Origin: Gari tellinella | Taxonomy: Eukaryota; Mollusca; Bivalvia; Cardiida; Psammobiidae | DNA: 64,000 nucleotides | NCBI GenBank assembly: GCA_922989275.2 | Contig: OV277869.1 | Coordinates: 1,860,001 to 1,924,000, forward strand | Direction of reading: 5' to 3' | Shown: piece after piece, positions 10,440 to 21,141 of the stretch | Position numbering within the stretch: the stretch's first letter is position 1 | How the letters are laid out: the number at the start of each line of letters is the position of its first letter | Position numbers and translations under genes: made by a program | Notes under the pieces: model-generated | The model's input: the letters and a program-made list of their open reading frames with translations, nothing else | Database searches by the model: none | What the model was told of the DNA's origin: nothing

Positions 10440-11045
10440 ATATATCTAATCAATCACAAATCTTGCCGTGTGTACATGTATATAATAACAGCTCTCTCCA
10501 AGTCACATAGACGCTTGCTGCGCTGAGTGTGTAGTTATGATCTCGTCTTTCCCTATTAACAGCCACCTCTTTGTGTTATCCCCTTGTACATGACTCTTTA
10601 TCTCTTCTCCCGATCAATCATAATCAATCAATCAATCAACCCTGGGGCCAACCAGAGGGAAATTAACTAATCGTCGTACTCGTAGAGGCGACAAACGGGG
10701 GGAAAACCTGTGAAAACAGCCGAAACTGGCTTGATTGATCGGGAAATGTCACCGCTGGAGAGATTTTTGACATTTATTGTTTGTCACTGTTAGCTGCTAA
10801 TCATAGTCATAATTAATCAATCAGACAATGCGATGGTGAGAGGGGCTACAGGTGGGGAGAAAATTAGCGCCAGTAGAGAGGCGAGAAGCGGGGGAAATGG
10901 TTATTAAAATGGAAATGATGATAATGACGAAATTTCCATCGATAAATTTTGCAGATAAGAGCTCTGACATTGACCTGGGGCATAGAAATCTCGTATGATT
11001 TTTGATCTTGATTAAGACAACAATAGATTGATGACCGCTATATAT
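10440..11045. promoter_or_regulatory. ATCRAT-rich, repeat-free candidate enhancer
   Basis: No transposon recognised in this tract, unlike its surroundings. It holds ATCAAT at 10451, four overlapping copies at 10613-10636, ATTGAT at about 10732, ATCAAT at 10815, ATCGAT at 10938 and ATTGAT at 11028. ATCRAT is the known CUT-homeodomain core motif. It also has purine-rich CGGGGGGAAAAC and GAAGCGGGGGAAAT blocks. It lies within 750 bp upstream of a CUT-gene exon. Confidence 0.4.
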
Positions 11046-11054
11046 TAACATACA

Positions 11055-11259
11055 CAGTAAAACCTCTCTATTACGGCCACTAAATTGTGTTAATTTGCAG
11101 GTGTTACCGACAGGTGACTGCATAAAGCAAGGTGACAGTAAAACAGAAAGCTCCTTAAGGAGCTTTCTGTTTTACTGTCTCCGTGCTTTAAGCTGTCACC
11201 TGTCTTTTATACAATTGATTAGCCTTCGTTTTAGTGGGCGTTATAGAGAGGTTTTACTG
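11055..11259 (+). mobile_element. MITE F (205 bp)
   Basis: CAGTAAAACCTCTCTATTACG / GTTATAGAGAGGTTTTACTG ends, right TA. Hairpin about 11127-11196 with apex GCTCCTTAAGGAGC. Confidence 0.85.
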
Positions 11260-11271
11260 TATTGACATTAA

Positions 11272-11689
11272 CAGTAAACTCTCTCTATTACGATCATCTA
11301 ACCAATGTATATTTTGGCCGTTTTAGGCAGGTGATTGCTTAAAGCACGATAAACGTTAAGCAAAACAAAACACATATATAAGAGCTTTTTGCTATGCCTT
11401 ATTCTTTCTATAAGCGGTCCCCTTTCTTTAAAGATGTTTTTTATTCAATATCAGTAATTGTTACCGGCGATTTTTACTGTACAGTAAAAACCCCGTTATT
11501 ACGACCAGTGAGAAAAAAACCGAATAAATGTTTTTTTGTAAGAGAGGCGACAGCTTAGAGCAAGATGAAGGTAAGACAGAAGTCCCCTATATTCTGCTTG
11601 AATGTATTTTCTTTTAAGCACTTGTAAGCCTGCTTTAAACAAAGAAACAAAATTTCTTTAAGTTATCGTTATAGAAGATTTTTACTTTA
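11272..11689 (+). mobile_element. two tandem MITE F copies
   Basis: First copy 11272-11479 and second 11482-11689 share one TA (11480-11481). Both lack a clean hairpin. With 11055-11259 this makes three F copies within 640 bp. Confidence 0.75.
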
Positions 11690-11741
11690 TTAAATGGTCA
11701 ATAGGTCACGTGGAATGTATTGTAACTTCGGGTAATCATTA

Positions 11742-11974
11742 CAGTGGAGAATCTGTTATTCTTTCCCGTTTAAACGCAAACGTACGCAAACGCAAAACAC
11801 TAAAACGTAGAAAAGTACAACTTTTTGACAATTCGGATAATTCATGTTTATCTTGGTGGCAAACAGTTTGGAGCCTGATCAGACGCCGGGTTACCCGGCG
11901 TCTGATCTGGCTCCAAACTGTTTGTATTGGATATAATAGTTTTAGCGTAAACGCGTTTATTGGGAAAGAATAAC
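11742..11974 (+). mobile_element. MITE A, right terminus missing
   Basis: Left end and hairpin (11852-11922) are intact; after GGGAAAGAATAACG the sequence changes to an ATCA repeat. Confidence 0.85.
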
Positions 11975-12012
11975 GTTTCAATCAATCAATCAATCAGTCT
12001 GGTTTTTTTTAA

Positions 12013-12257
12013 CTCATTGATCCCTAGTGACGCATATATGCGTCATTTACCAAACGTTTATATGTAAAGAGTACACTTGTCCTATGCAAACAGTGAAGTC
12101 CCTGATCAGAGGGCTCCTGTAGGAGCCCTCTGATCAGGGTCTTCACTGTTTGTCATTTTGTAAAATATGATAAAAAACACAACCCTACATAGTTGAAAAT
12201 GGACCAGTATTTGTTGCAAACTGGACTTGTCCATTGGAAGTTTCAGGGGATAATGAG
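12013..12257 (+). mobile_element. MITE E (245 bp)
   Basis: TTAA-CTCATTGATCCC...GGGGATAATGAG-TTAA; hairpin about 12084-12152, centre GGCTCCTGTAGGAGCC. Confidence 0.88.
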
Positions 12258-12328
12258 TTAACCCATTCCCCCATAAAAAAACACTTTTTACACTTCTAAC
12301 TATTCAAACACTAAGAAAAATACACGTA

Positions 12329-12673
12329 CAACGTTCCCTCTCTACAACGATACCCAATGGGAGACAAAAAAATGTGCGTTGTTCGGAGGGGGTCGTTATA
12401 TAGGGAGGGAAATTGGCTTACATTTGCAAACAGCTTGAATCAAGATCAGACGCCGCGTATTGCGGCGTCTGATCTGGATTCAAGCTGTTTGTCACTCGTC
12501 ATTACGTTTTTTTTTCTGTAAAAATGTCCGTTATGTAATTTTGAGACAAACAGCAGACGACAAATTTAAGCAGACGGCATTGCAGCTGTGAATAGGTTGG
12601 ACATAATTGTCTTGTTTTGGGAAGAGCGGCAAGCGTCGTTGTAAGAAGGGAATCGTTGTAGCGATGGGGCGAT
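12329..12673 (+). mobile_element. MITE H (345 bp)
   Basis: CCCTCTCTACAACGATACCC start and TCGTTGTAGCGATGGGGCG end; hairpin 12425-12493, arms GCAAACAGCTTGAATC / GATTCAAGCTGTTTG around CCGCGTATTGCGG. Confidence 0.7.
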
Positions 12674-12699
12674 GTACTTCCTAGCTATAGGATACCCAT

Positions 12700-13030
12700 T
12701 TATTATATACAAACCGATGATTTATAGAGAACTCTCAGTTAGATAAATTTGATATCATCACTGTTGATATCGTCACTACATGTAGTGACGATATCACTTT
12801 ATGTGACGTCACGTCATAATTAGTTTAGTGACGTCGCGGTAATCAATTTTGTGATTTTTTTCTGTGATTTTTTTTAAAAACATATATAATAAATAGAATA
12901 ATCAATTCCTTTGAATAGATATGAAAAATATATCACTCGAATGGGTTGTTATCTGGTTAAAAAACTCGTCATGCGAACTCGTGTTTTTACCAGATAACAA
13001 CCCATTCTCGTGATATATTTTTCATATTGA
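12700..13030. repeat. three perfect palindromes in an AT-rich tract
   Basis: GATATCGTCACTACATGTAGTGACGATATC (12768-12797), a TGACGTCACGTCA box, and a 110-bp hairpin (12918-13027) with arms GGGTTGTTATCTGGT / ACCAGATAACAACCC. Confidence 0.7.
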
Positions 13031-13289
13031 TTATCCTCTATATATCCAACATGGCATACGAAAGTCGTTTCTAGGAATCTTACAGATGGGACATTAAAGC
13101 AGGCGGAAAGTGAGACAGAATGCTCCTAAATACGTTCGACCCTTTTTAACTCTTTACTCCTTTACCTGTTTTTGCTATGAAAACAGATGGCCACTTAAAC
13201 TTAAAGTAGATTGAAAAAAAGCAGATTGCCGCTTAAGGCGAATTCTGCTTTATCGGACCATATGCCTAAAATGTTGTATCGTTGGAGTA

Positions 13290-13409
13290 GTGGGTTAAGC
13301 GGCAACCTGTTTTCAAAGGTAGAAGCAGGCCTTTCTTTAAGTTGTCACCTGTCTTTCATGCAGTCAATTAGCCTTCTTTTAAGTGGTCGTAATAGATATT
13401 TTTTACTGC
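13290..13409 (+). mobile_element. MITE F right-half fragment
   Basis: AAGTTGTCACCTGTCTTTCATG...TAGCCTTCTTTTAAGTGG and eroded end ATAGATATTTTTTACTG; preceded by rearranged hairpin arms at 13090-13250. Confidence 0.55.
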
Positions 13410-13417
13410 ACCTTTAA

Positions 13418-13644
13418 CCCCTTACCCAATAGAAGCGACTTTTAGCGTATTTAATTCATTTCTCCGCTGAAGAAAATAGTTCCAGTTTATACCCTCATGA
13501 ACAATTACCATTACAAATATTTTATATAGCCTAGCAGAGTTTAGCTTAAAGCAGGCTGAAAGTAAGGCACATTCTGCTTTACTTTCAACCTGCTTTAAGT
13601 GGTCACATATCTTCAAAACTAGAAACAGGATATGGGGTAAAGGA
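13418..13644 (-). mobile_element. MITE B
   Basis: TTAA both sides; hairpin shortened at the apex (GAAAGTAAGGCACATTCTGC), so the centre was lost. Confidence 0.8.
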
Positions 13645-13725
13645 TTAAAGTGTACACACTTTTCCCATGCAAACAGTGTAGACCCAAAGCAACAGCTTCC
13701 TTACCAGGCCCTTAGGAAGCAAATG

Positions 13726-13743
13726 GGGGGGGGGGGGGGGGGG
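13726..13743. repeat. poly-G run
   Basis: Uninterrupted G run following GAAGCAAATG in an E-type MITE remnant; a second G-rich run lies at 27100-27117. Confidence 0.9.
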
Positions 13744-13847
13744 CAGGCCACACAGTGTACGCACTCTTACGAGATGATCTATGGCGGGTTCTGGTGGTGA
13801 TTTCAGCATCCCAAACAGATACTCTATGCTTAAAATGACTCAAAATG

Positions 13848-14102
13848 CAGGGCTGCCATAAATTGACATGAAAAATCCTAAGATTTCCTAATTTGCATTT
13901 TTCAAGTGCAATTTTACAAATCATACCTTTACCCAAACGCCTGTTTCTAATTTTGTTGACGTGTGACTACTTAAAGCAGGCTGGAAGTAAAGCAGAGTGC
14001 GCCTTAAGGCGCATTCTGCTTTACTTTCAGCCTGCTTTAAGCTACCATGTACTGGGAAAACATCCTAAGATTTAGGAAAAATCCGGAAAAATGGAAGTCC
14101 TG
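13848..14102 (-). mobile_element. MITE C (255 bp)
   Basis: CAGGGCTGCCATAA...ATGGAAGTCCTG ends, direct duplication AAAATG (13842-13847 / 14103-14108). Contains the B-type hairpin (about 13970-14042). Confidence 0.85.
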
Positions 14103-14336
14103 AAAATGACCACAATATTTAAGCGAGGACAACATTTTTCGACAGGTTGCCTTCTATAACCATCTAATATCTAACCCCTACCCTTCCTCCTATTAGTGAA
14201 CGCACTCTTACTAGGTGGTTCGGGGGCATGCTCCCCCGGGAACATTTTATTCCTAGATGTTCTCTGGTGCATTTTGAGGGCGTTTTGCGCATTAAGAACA
14301 GTTAAATACTGATATTAATATTATATAAATATTAGA

Positions 14337-15602
14337 TGGCAGTTTGCGTGACATTCAAATTGTCAACCCGAGAAACAGCATGTCACCCGAGGCGTAGCCG
14401 AGGGTGACTTTCTTGTTTTCGAGGGTTGACAATTTGAATGTCACGCAAACTGACATCTAATATTTATTTTATTACACCGAGCTCATCAACCCTAGCTTTA
14501 GAATCGTCTCTTTTGTATTTTATAAAATGTGTTGTGAATATCAATTTAGCGCGGACATGTACCTAACGCGGGAAACGACGTCGCCGTCTATGACGTCACA
14601 TTGTTTATAATTATATTACAAGAAAGAAAGAAGAACGTTATGACAAGTAAATTGAAGAAACAGCGTCTTCGCATTGTCTAGGTGGCAAATATCCTCTTCC
14701 GAAATGGTGGCAAATCGTTAAGGAATGGTCAAAAGGAAGCAACTTGTACAGAAAAAAGCCAACAGTTGATTAGAAGTTACCACTCTCTAAAACGTTCCAA
14801 TGTAGCCAATAGCGAAAGTCATGTCAATGCTGACAGTACGTTTTCGGACGGAGTAAAAAAGTAATGTCCTTTAGAGTGACGTCACAAAAAGAATATCATA
14901 AAGAGTGACAGTATATTTTGAATAGATGTAAAAGACATGCAAAATGTTAACTGTAGGTCTATGGGAATTTAACATTGTAACTCAAAGCGAGGTGTAATAA
15001 ATGTAATTATTACACCTCGCTTTGAGTTACAATGTTAAATTCCAATACACATACAGTTAACATTTTGCATGTCTTTTACATCTATCCAAAATATACTGTC
15101 ACTCTTTATGATATTCTTTTTGTGACGTCACTCTAGAGGACATTACTTTTTTCCTCCGTCCGAAAACGTACTGTCAGCATTGACATGACTTTCGCTATTG
15201 GATACATTGGAACTTTTTAAAGAGTGGTAACTTATAATCAACATTTGGCATTTACTGTACAAGTTGCTTCCTTTTGTCCATTCCTTAACAATTTGCCACC
15301 ATTTCGGAAGAGGATATTTGCCACCTAGACAGTGTAAAGACGCTGTTTCTTCAATTTACTTATCATAACGTTCTTCTTTGTTTCTTGTAATATAATTATA
15401 AACAATGTGACGTCGTAAGACGGCGACGTCATTTCCCGCGTTATGTACATGTCTGCGCTAAATTGGTATTCACAACACATTTTATAAAAGACGAATAAAG
15501 CGATTCCAAAGCCAGGGTTGATAAGCTCGTTGTAATAAAATAAATATTAGATGGCAGTTTGCGTGACATTCAAATTGTCAACCCGAGAAACAGCATGTCA
15601 TC
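14337..15602. mobile_element. 1.2 kb foldback element
   Basis: Long inverted repeat, arms about 14421-15000 and 15006-15587, almost no loop (centre GTGTAATAAATGTAATTATTACAC). A smaller hairpin (14337-14468) built on GTTTGCGTGACATTCAAATT caps the left end and half of it the right end. Both ends are bordered by related direct copies (14187-14320; 15652-15790). Confidence 0.8.
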
Positions 15603-16085
15603 ATATTTCTTGACGTTGTCTTCCGGCTTTTAGCCTAGAAACCTACTCCTACCCCATTCGATTAAGTGTAAGCACTTTTACTAGGGGGTCAAGGGACAAG
15701 CTCCCCCAGGGATTTCTAGATGGTCTCTGGTGCGTTCTGGGGGCGTTTTGTCCAATCAAAACAGGAAAAATTCTAACATAAATCTATGTAAAACATCTGC
15801 AACTAATATTGGCAAAATTATTGGGGGAACCTTCTGGTCAGGGTCCGTATTGTTTGCCATTTTGCAATTTATTGCAATACGAAACCAACAACTCTAAATA
15901 GTTAAACTTGGACTACTAGATTTAATTGAAGAGTAGAGGGAATCATTGTCCTTTTGCAGTTTTATGTGGGGATCAAAATACAGCCAGCGTACATATGCCA
16001 GACGTTTAAGAAATGTATCCAGCTTCTCTAAGACGTTGACATACGCTGACCTATAAATGGGTTTTCGAAGTTTGGGCGCATACAT

Positions 16086-16860
16086 ACCGTGTTCATAACG
16101 AGCTTGAACGTGTTCATAGCGTATTAATCAGTACCCAGAACGAACTGATAACTTACAGACAACGTATACCAACGTATATACACGTATAATTGTGCAGGCG
16201 TATTTGACGCGTTCCAAACGACAACAGGGCTGCAATTTCTCCGGATTTTCCTAAATCTTCGGATTTTTTAGTACATGGTAGCTTAAAGCAGGCTGAAAGT
16301 AAAGCAGAATGCGCCTTAAGGCGCATTCTGCTTTACTTACAGCCTGCTTTAAGTAGTCGCATGTCAACAAAACTAGATACAGGCTATGGGGTAAAGGTAT
16401 ACGATTCGTAAAATCGCACTTGAAAAATTCAAATTTGGAACTCTTAGGATTTTTCATGTCAACTTATGGCAGCCCTGCGACAACAGAACTTACTGAACGC
16501 GTTTCTAACTAACAACTAGCGTATTTATTATGGCGTAGGCTATTGGCAGCACATTTAACCAACTTATAATTTATAACGTATACCATATATTAACTTATAC
16601 AAAACGTACTTACTAAATAATGGCTTATTTACAAGTAACGTGTGTGAACGATCGCATATAACTTACATACAACGTACGAAGCGTATACAATGCGTATGCG
16701 GAACGTATGAACCATACGCCGGCCATACGTTGAGATTTTTTGTGCATGCACACTTTTTTTTTGACGAACTCAGCGTACAACAACGTATGCTAGAGTATGT
16801 CAGCGTATACCAACGTGCTGTTACCATATACAAACGTACTCGTCGACGTGCACCAGCGTA
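16086..16860. repeat. ACGTATAC-rich degenerate tract
   Basis: Many variants of AACGTATAC, CAGCGTA and AACGTAC on both sides of MITE C 16225-16477; looks like an old short-period satellite. Confidence 0.55.
16225..16477 (+). mobile_element. MITE C (253 bp)
   Basis: CAGGGCTGC...GCAGCCCTG ends, direct duplication CGACAA. Inserted in an ACGTATAC-rich low-complexity tract. Confidence 0.9.
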
Positions 16861-16864
16861 TTAA

Positions 16865-17052
16865 CCCCTGTACTGTCATGACGTCGTCTGCTTTTATTTC
16901 TAAAATTAAATATTAAGTTATTTTGACTTATGAAATATTGAAATTAGTGTAAAACAGTTTGTATCCTGATCAGATGCCGCGTTACGCGCGTCTGATCAGG
17001 ATTCAAACTGTTTTCAAATTACTAGTGTACTCGGGGTAAGGCAGTGAAGGGG
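16865..17052 (-). mobile_element. MITE D variant
   Basis: TTAA-CCCCTGTACTGTCATG...CAGTGAAGGGG-TTAA; hairpin 16952-17015 with asymmetric apex. Confidence 0.8.
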
Positions 17053-17171
17053 TTAATTAGCAAATAGTATATACGTTTGGCATACGCTGGCTAAAACGTT
17101 GTAGTGTGACTGACCCATTAAGGAAAAGCAGAACATATCTCCTGCAAAACATGGACAGATTTCTCTAGTTA

Positions 17172-18327
17172 TACGAGGGGTGTTTCATAATTAATGCAAC
17201 TCCATTAATAACTTCGATATAATAATTGTAATATGTATGTGTGATATATCGTTGGAAAGGGCAATTTCTCACCTACACGATGGTATAAAGCACGATAAGA
17301 TCACATTACGGGATAAATCACTATATATATAGGGTCCACTCTGTTCGCAAAGGTTTAAAAAATACTGATTTGTAATTGTGTTCCTTCGAGTTGTATATAT
17401 GTTAATTTTGTTTGTGGACCATATTGAAAATTGGTTTGTTTGTTCGATACCAAATATGTAATCCACATGAAATAAAGTCGTTATTATTATTATTATTATT
17501 ATTATTTGATTATTATTATTATTATACTTATCTAAATGACCCCTTCTCAAGGGCACTAGAACATAACACTTTTCAGACATTACTTATTGACCTAATGACT
17601 TTTTAAAAAGTAAACTGTCCATACTTTGTTTTTGAAATATATCAGTTTATGTCTGAATTTTAATATAAATAAGATTTCATTAAAAATTAAAAGGCTCAGC
17701 CGTTTCAAATCTCAATTTTTAAAAAATAAAATATCTCATTTTGCTAATGAAAAAAGTTGACATCAATTTTCGAACGCTATGAATTTTTTCTAGATTCGTA
17801 TATCTATAATTTGAGTTTAAAGCATGATCATCTATTTCAATTGCTTCAATTATAGTCTGGTTTGATATAACAAAATGTGTTCTTGGTTTCAACAAAACCT
17901 CTTGAACATAACAGTAGTGTCATTTTTTATGATACATGTATTTTCAACAAGAGTTAAATATTACCTATATTTTTGTCATTTTGTAAAATAATACAATTTT
18001 GAATTGCGTATTCTGTGTATAATTGTCTGATTTAGTTTGATCGAAAGTTTCATAAAATTATTTCAAATAATAAAACAGTTATGGTAATTATAGTATCAAA
18101 ATTTGTTCGAAACATTACCTCAAAAATACACAAAAACGGTCCAGTGCCCTTGACTTGGGGTCATTTCGGCTCGTGGTGTGACTTTTCTGGTCATGTGATC
18201 TTACTGAGCATTATACCAGTGTGTAGGGGAAGAATGGCTCTTTCGAATGATATATAACACAAGTATTTTGCACTTGTATTAATAAAGTTATTGATCTATT
18301 TGCATTAATTATGAAACACCCCTCGTA
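17172..18327. mobile_element. mariner-like element without transposase (1156 bp)
   Basis: Ends TACGAGGGGTGTTTCATAAT / ATTATGAAACACCCCTCGTA flanked by TA; a TACGAGGG start is typical of mariner-type elements. Similarity between arms continues about 130 bp with mismatches (CACGATGGTATAA / TTATACCAGTGTG). A second inverted pair lies inside (GACCCCTTCTCAAGGGCAC 17537, GTGCCCTTGACTTGGGGTC 18143). The interior is AT-rich with no frame over 104 codons. A left-end fragment recurs at 43040-43170. Confidence 0.8.
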
Positions 18328-18485
18328 TACACTCTATTTTCCCATCAGCGACACTTTAACCACATGTGGGTTACCGGTAACCGACACGATTGATTTTCAA
18401 ACAAATTGTAACTAAATGTATGTACAACTACTTTCGGTTTATGCTCACTCTATCTACACACAACTTGTCATATCATTAATATAGA

Positions 18486-18835
18486 GGATCTAACATGAGT
18501 GCTCATTAATTATCATTTTTAATAAACGAGTTGACTAAAACAATAGACGCGAGCCTTGGCGAGCGTAATATTTGTTTTAGTCAACGAGTTTATTAAGAAT
18601 GATAAATAATGAGCACGAATGTTAGATCCTATTTATCACATATGAAAACATTTTAAAACCCTTTTAAGTGAACTGAATCCGTAGTTTTTTGTCTCTCCGC
18701 CATATGTATTTTCCGCCAAAACTTGACGTTGTTTACAGAAACGCCATGGCAAATGACGTCAGTTGGCGCCCTGCGCCATGCAGCGCTCGTGGACGAACAG
18801 GTAGAGCCGGAGCCCAAATATTGATATTTCACTAT
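18486..18835 (+). repeat. L-type repeat: hairpin plus CRE-containing tail
   Basis: Hairpin 18486-18633 (AGGATCTAACATGAGTGC / GAGCACGAATGTTAGATCC) and tail TTTTCCGCCAAAACTTGACG...ATGCAGCGCTCGTGG. The same hairpin-tail unit at 58970-59239 is split by the LINE and resumes at 63077-63135. Confidence 0.7.
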
Positions 18836-18967
18836 AGTTTATTGAATGGCTTTATAACACTCCAAGAGTCGGTTTTATGTGATAAAATAATTTATGAAAC
18901 AACACTTTTGTTGCATCTCTGTCTAGCTAACATAATACCCTTCTATAAAACAACATAAAACCAACTG

Positions 18968-19223
18968 CAAGGCTTCCATTTCTCCGGATTTTTCCTAAAT
19001 CTTCGGAATTTTTTCTAGTACATTGTAGCTTAAAGCAGGCTGAAAGTAAAGCAGAATGTGCATTAAGGCGCGTTCTGCTTTACTTCCAGCTTGATTTAAG
19101 CAGCCACGTGTCAACAAAACTAGAAATAGGCTATGGGGTAAATGTACGATTCGTAAAATCGCACTTGAAAAATGCAAATTTGGAAAATCCGAGGATTTTT
19201 CATGTCAACTTATGGCAGCCCTG
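18968..19223 (+). mobile_element. MITE C
   Basis: Left end mutated (CAAGGCTTCCATTTCTCC); right end TTATGGCAGCCCTG intact; B-type hairpin in the middle. No target duplication recognisable. Confidence 0.8.
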
Positions 19224-19261
19224 TTACCATGGAGATAGAGTGGAGAGATAGAGTGACGAGA

Positions 19262-19496
19262 TAGTCGTAGTCGTAGTCGTAGTATTAACAGCAGTATCAG
19301 CAGAAGAAGTCGTAGTAGAAGTAGTAGTAGAAGTCGTAGTAGTAGTAGCAGCTACAACAGTAGTAGTAGTCGTCGTCGTAGTAGAGGCGGTAGAAGTATT
19401 AATAGTAGCAGCAGTGGCAGTAGTAGTAGTAGTAATAGCAGCAACAGCTGTAGTATTAGTAGTTGTGGTAGTTGTAGTTATTACTAAGTTGTAGTT

Positions 19497-19527
<31 letters not shown>

Positions 19528-19645
19528 AAATAGTAATATCAGCAACAATAGCAGTAGTAATAGTAGTAGTAGTAGTAGTAGTAATAGCAGCAGTAGTAGT
19601 AGTAGTTATAGTAGTAGCAGTAGTAGTAGTAGTAGTATCAACAGT
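19262..19645. repeat. (GTA)n/(GTC)n trinucleotide tract
   Basis: Nearly 400 bp of TAGTAG with CAG, TCG and AAG interruptions. It and the adjacent SINE are bracketed by a 30-bp direct repeat starting AGATAGAGTGGAGAGATAG (19231; 20106). Confidence 0.85.
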
Positions 19646-19654
19646 AGTACTCCA

Positions 19655-19905
19655 GTGGTAACACTGTTGGACTACGTACCAAGGGTCGTGAGTTCGATCC
19701 CCCGCCGGACCAGCGGTCTGACTAGGGGATTTTTTCCGAATCTCTAATGATGTACAGGAATGTCCTTGAGCAAGACATGTACCGCGAATTGCTCCTCTCC
19801 ACCCAGGGGTTAAAATGGATACCTGTGAGGGTCTGAGGCTTTAGCGCCATATGTTAGCAGTGCTCAATGTTGTAGGAAAGATGGCTCAATGATCAGGGGG
19901 TAAAT
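19655..19905 (+). mobile_element. tRNA-derived SINE with conserved core
   Basis: Head: CCAGTGGTAACACTGTTGG (A-box type) and GAGTTCGATCCCCC (B box). Core: GTCCTTGAGCAAGACATG and CTCTCCACCCAGGGGTTA, a deeply conserved SINE core seen in many metazoans. The 5' end merges with a (GTA)n tract. Confidence 0.7.
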
Positions 19906-20179
19906 GTACAGTCGGCTGAGCGGCCATTCGGACTGAAAGTAGACTTTAACTGGTACTTTACTTTTTTTAGTAATAATATCAACAGTAGTAGTAGTCGTAG
20001 TAGCGGTAGCAGTAGCAGTTGAAGCAGTAGTAGTAACAATAGCAAGTTGACGTGTAGATTAACAAAGCCACACGATGTCAACCGTATTTAGAGTGGCCGG
20101 ATAAGATAGAGTGGAGAGATAGAGTGACGAGATAGTGTGTAGATGTTACACGAGAAGACAGCAGGTTCTGTCACCCACC

Positions 20180-20308
20180 ATGCGCCATGATTATGACGAG
20201 TTGTTATCGCAGCTTGATAACGCTGTAACTGACGGGTTATCAGCTAGCATATGTAACAAACAAATAGGGGCGCCCACAGGAGATCTACTAAACGTCAATA
20301 CGAAATGA
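20180..20308 (+). other. short open frame with coding-like composition
   Basis: MRHDYDELLSQLDNAVTDG and further 23 residues to TGA; the frame is open about 130 bp upstream. Not recognised; a mobile-element remnant is as likely as an exon. Confidence 0.2.
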
Positions 20309-20319
20309 TGCTGGTTTAT

Positions 20320-20771
20320 TGATCCCTTATTCCATAGCATGTTTGTAGTATCGAAGATAAGTGACTTAAAGCAGGTTGGAAGTAAAGCATAATGCGCATT
20401 CTGCTTTACTTTCAACCTGTTTTAAGATATCATCCGCTACGGTGAGAATATATTTCTTAAGGTGCATATTCATGACTTTATAGACTGGAACTATTTTTTT
20501 AGTGGAGGAATTAATTTTAAATGCGTTAAAAGGCGCTTTTATGGGCGAAACGGTTAAACGAAAATGCAATGAAATATAGACATTTACAACCTTTTTGACA
20601 TCCCTGGTGTTTTATTTTGATCTGACTGAAAAGCAGACAGTTTGAGGATTGGTAAGACGCCGGGTTATTTGGCGTCTGATCTGGCTCCAAATTGTTTGCA
20701 TTGGATATACAATGTAAGGGTTTTTCTGAAACCCGTTTATTGGGTAAAAAATCATAATTTTCTCCTATATT
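20320..20771. mobile_element. MITE B followed by MITE A remnant
   Basis: B copy 20320-20553 ends CGGTTAA at the A-type box and A sequence continues (ACGAAAATGCAATGAAATATAG, hairpin remnant GACGCCGGGTTATTTGGCGTC, CGTTTATTGGG) to about 20771. The part of A left of the B copy is missing. Confidence 0.6.
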
Positions 20772-21141
20772 TATAAACCAAAGTCCTTGTTCATTGACCC
20801 CTGACAATTCGAATGAACAATACCGACCGTTTTCAAAAAACTGTTTTTTTTTTAAACATTAAATCTTTTCCATGTTTGACTGTTTAGGATTCTTTTTACA
20901 ATGTATTGGTAAGTGTCAAACAGTGTAGATTTTGACTAGAGGGAGGCTGATACCTATAAAATCTTAAAAGTTAAAACTTTCCCAACCATACACGACTATA
21001 GTCGACTTTTCAAACAGGTTGGATCCTGATCAGACACCGCGTTACCCAAACTGTTTGATAATCATATTACAGTAACACCTCCCTATTACGACCACTATAA
21101 AGAAGGCTAATTGAGTGTATTAAAGCCAGGTGACAGCTTAA

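Noticed and set aside
14682..14864. 60-codon frame in the foldback arm
   Set aside because: The inverted arm carries its mirror image; no domain and no splice context.
15894..16085. 63-codon minus-strand frame beginning MYAPKLRKPIYRSAY
   Set aside because: Lies next to ACGTATAC-rich repeat and has no recognisable domain or splice sites; treated as chance.
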